A stretch of 7,212 bases of DNA from contig WOYR01000063.1 of assembly GCA_011620705.1 (NCBI GenBank), forward strand, positions 1 to 7,212, read 5' to 3'. Shown piece after piece: positions 6,252 to 7,212 of the stretch. The notes under the pieces are model-generated. The model saw only the letters and a program-made list of their open reading frames with translations, was not told where the DNA came from and made no database searches. Each line of letters opens with the position of its first letter. Position 1 is the first letter of the stretch. The DNA is from Microbacteriaceae bacterium. GTDB taxonomy: Bacteria > Actinomycetota > Actinomycetes > Actinomycetales > Microbacteriaceae. Made by a program: the position numbers and the translations under genes.

Positions 6252-7212
6252 ATGCGCGCACCCGGATTCGCCGTCCTGGCGCTCGGTGCCGTCGTCGCGC
6301 TCAGCGGCGTCCTCGGCCTGAGCTATCGCAGCGATGCCGCTCCCTACGACGATCCGGTGATGTCCACGGCCGGTGACACGACCACCAGTCCGCCGACCAG
6401 TTCCGAAACCGCCGGCACGTCCACCGCCACCCCCACGTCCGCGCCGACCGCCGCACCGGCACCGACCGAGCACGATTCCGCGCCGGCCGCCGCACCGGCG
6501 CCGACCGAGCACGATGCCGCGCCTTCGACTTCCGACGGCCACTGGTCGATCCCGACCCTTCGTGTGACGGGATTCGAGCCGGGTGGTGTCTCCGTCGCGG
6601 TCGGCTTGACCGGAGGGGCGGATGCGGTGACGACCACGATCCTCCGCCTGGGCTCGACAACTGTCCGCAGCTGCACATCCGACCGCTGCTCCTTCACCGG
6701 TCTTTCCGGGGGGATCTGGGTCATCGCATCGGTCCAGAGCTGGCTGCGCACCGGTCAGGATGCCACGGACCCGGCGACCGTGTACTCCCTGCCGACGATC
6801 CTCTTCGTGGCGATCCCCAATGCTCCGACCATCACCCTCAGCGCCGACGACGGCGATCTCGCCATCGCGGGGACCGCCGGCGGCGGTCGCGTTCACGTCC
6901 AACTGGCCGACGGAACGCCGGTCTGCGACGCGAGCGCGCGGTTCGGCCGATGGAACTGCGCCGAGGTCGATGCGCCGACCGCAGCCGGCGACTACGAGTA
7001 CCGTGCCTTCGAGGAATCGACTCTCACCGGAGCGGAGTCGCCATTCAGTGCGACGGCGGTGTTCCACGTGGGTGCCACCGAGGATCCGACACCGACCGCA
7101 ACGCCCACTGCCACCCCGACCCCCACATCCACGCCGACCGCAACGCCCACTGCCACCCCGACCCCCACATCCACGCCGACCGCAACACCGACCCCCACCC
7201 CGACCGGCCCGC
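6252..7212 (+). CDS. Secreted or surface protein with Pro/Thr-rich repeats and Ig-like segments, partial (3' end outside window)
   Basis: I do not recognise a named family; 320 codons are visible without a stop. The N-terminus has a short basic start and a hydrophobic stretch (residues 6-23) ending near SDAAPYDD, an export signal with possible cleavage after Ala29 or Ala30. Residues 38-95 are a Ser/Thr/Pro/Ala linker with two 13-residue repeats (64-76, 77-89) containing APAPTEHD. Residues 97-275 are a folded, probably beta-rich region. Its second half (about 189-275: PNAPTITLS, IAGTAGGG, DGTPVC, GRWNC, then YEYRAF) resembles bacterial Ig-like surface domains with Cys225 and Cys236. The first half has Cys141 and Cys146. 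From residue 281 two identical 14-residue repeats, PTATPTATPTPTST, lead into more PT repeats. A wall or membrane anchor may follow but is not visible. Codons ending in A or T (aca, cca, agt, ctt, gtt) seem commoner than in neighbours. The Thr-rich tracts suit O-mannosylation by the upstream Pmt. Confidence 0.85.
   Translation, partial: MRAPGFAVLALGAVVALSGVLGLSYRSDAAPYDDPVMSTAGDTTTSPPTSSETAGTSTATPTSAPTAAPAPTEHDSAPAAAPAPTEHDAAPSTSDGHWSIPTLRVTGFEPGGVSVAVGLTGGADAVTTTILRLGSTTVRSCTSDRCSFTGLSGGIWVIASVQSWLRTGQDATDPATVYSLPTILFVAIPNAPTITLSADDGDLAIAGTAGGGRVHVQLADGTPVCDASARFGRWNCAEVDAPTAAGDYEYRAFEESTLTGAESPFSATAVFHVGATEDPTPTATPTATPTPTSTPTATPTATPTPTSTPTATPTPTPTGP
6441..6518 (+). repeat. 39-base direct tandem repeat, two copies
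   Basis: Copies at 6441-6479 and 6480-6518 differ at few bases and keep the reading frame, encoding two 13-residue units ending APAPTEHDS and APAPTEHDA. They form part of the N-terminal linker of the secreted protein. Confidence 0.85.
7092..7186 (+). repeat. 42-base perfect tandem repeat, two copies plus 11 bases
   Basis: Copies at 7092-7133 and 7134-7175 are identical, and a third starts at 7176 and matches for 11 bases before changing. Each unit encodes 14 residues, PTATPTATPTPTST. Exact identity, even at third codon positions, points to recent duplication or ongoing slippage, so copy number may differ between strains or be misassembled. Confidence 0.93.

Noticed and set aside
7092..7186. 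CRISPR-like repeat array
   Set aside because: The copies are directly adjacent with no spacers and lie in frame inside a coding region.
6992..7198. Minus-strand frame encoding a Val/Gly repeat protein
   Set aside because: It is the reverse complement of the PT repeat of the secreted protein; the plus-strand frame has an export signal, ribosome site and folded region.

Overview
This is a very GC-rich chromosomal window. Gene content, gene order and promoter style point to an actinobacterium, most likely of the Microbacteriaceae/Micrococcales type; that assignment is inference. Codons end mostly in G or C, two or three genes look leaderless, and the order rsmA-tatD-metG-rsmI-pmt matches what I recall of the mycobacterial ksgA-(rpfB)-tatD-metS-...-rsmI-pmt neighbourhood.

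Layout, left to right. Four housekeeping genes lie on the minus strand, so they are transcribed from right to left: rsmI (3544-4353), metG (1790-3409), tatD (849-1793) and rsmA (1-795, missing its last residues at the window edge). metG and tatD overlap by GTGA, and rsmA starts 53 bases after tatD, so these three probably form one transcript from a promoter just before metG. A 72-base near-perfect palindrome (3469-3540) separates rsmI from metG. On the plus strand, divergent from rsmI, is pmt (4532-6100), encoding a GT39 protein O-mannosyltransferase. It is followed, also on the plus strand, by the 5' part of a gene for a secreted, Pro/Thr-rich repeat protein (6252 to beyond 7212).

Function. 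The minus-strand block serves translation: RsmI and RsmA methylate 16S rRNA, MetRS charges initiator and elongator tRNAMet, and TatD is a metal-dependent nuclease or hydrolase. The plus-strand pair may be linked. Pmt mannosylates Ser/Thr residues of exported proteins, and the next gene encodes an exported protein with long Thr/Pro tracts of the kind actinobacterial Pmt modifies. This enzyme-substrate link is a hypothesis from proximity and composition.

There is no mobile element, CRISPR array, tRNA or rRNA that I can support, and no clearly new system. The most notable items are the large palindrome, the secreted repeat protein beside pmt, the leaderless-type promoters and the missing rpfB. 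No gap without a gene exceeds about 180 bases.
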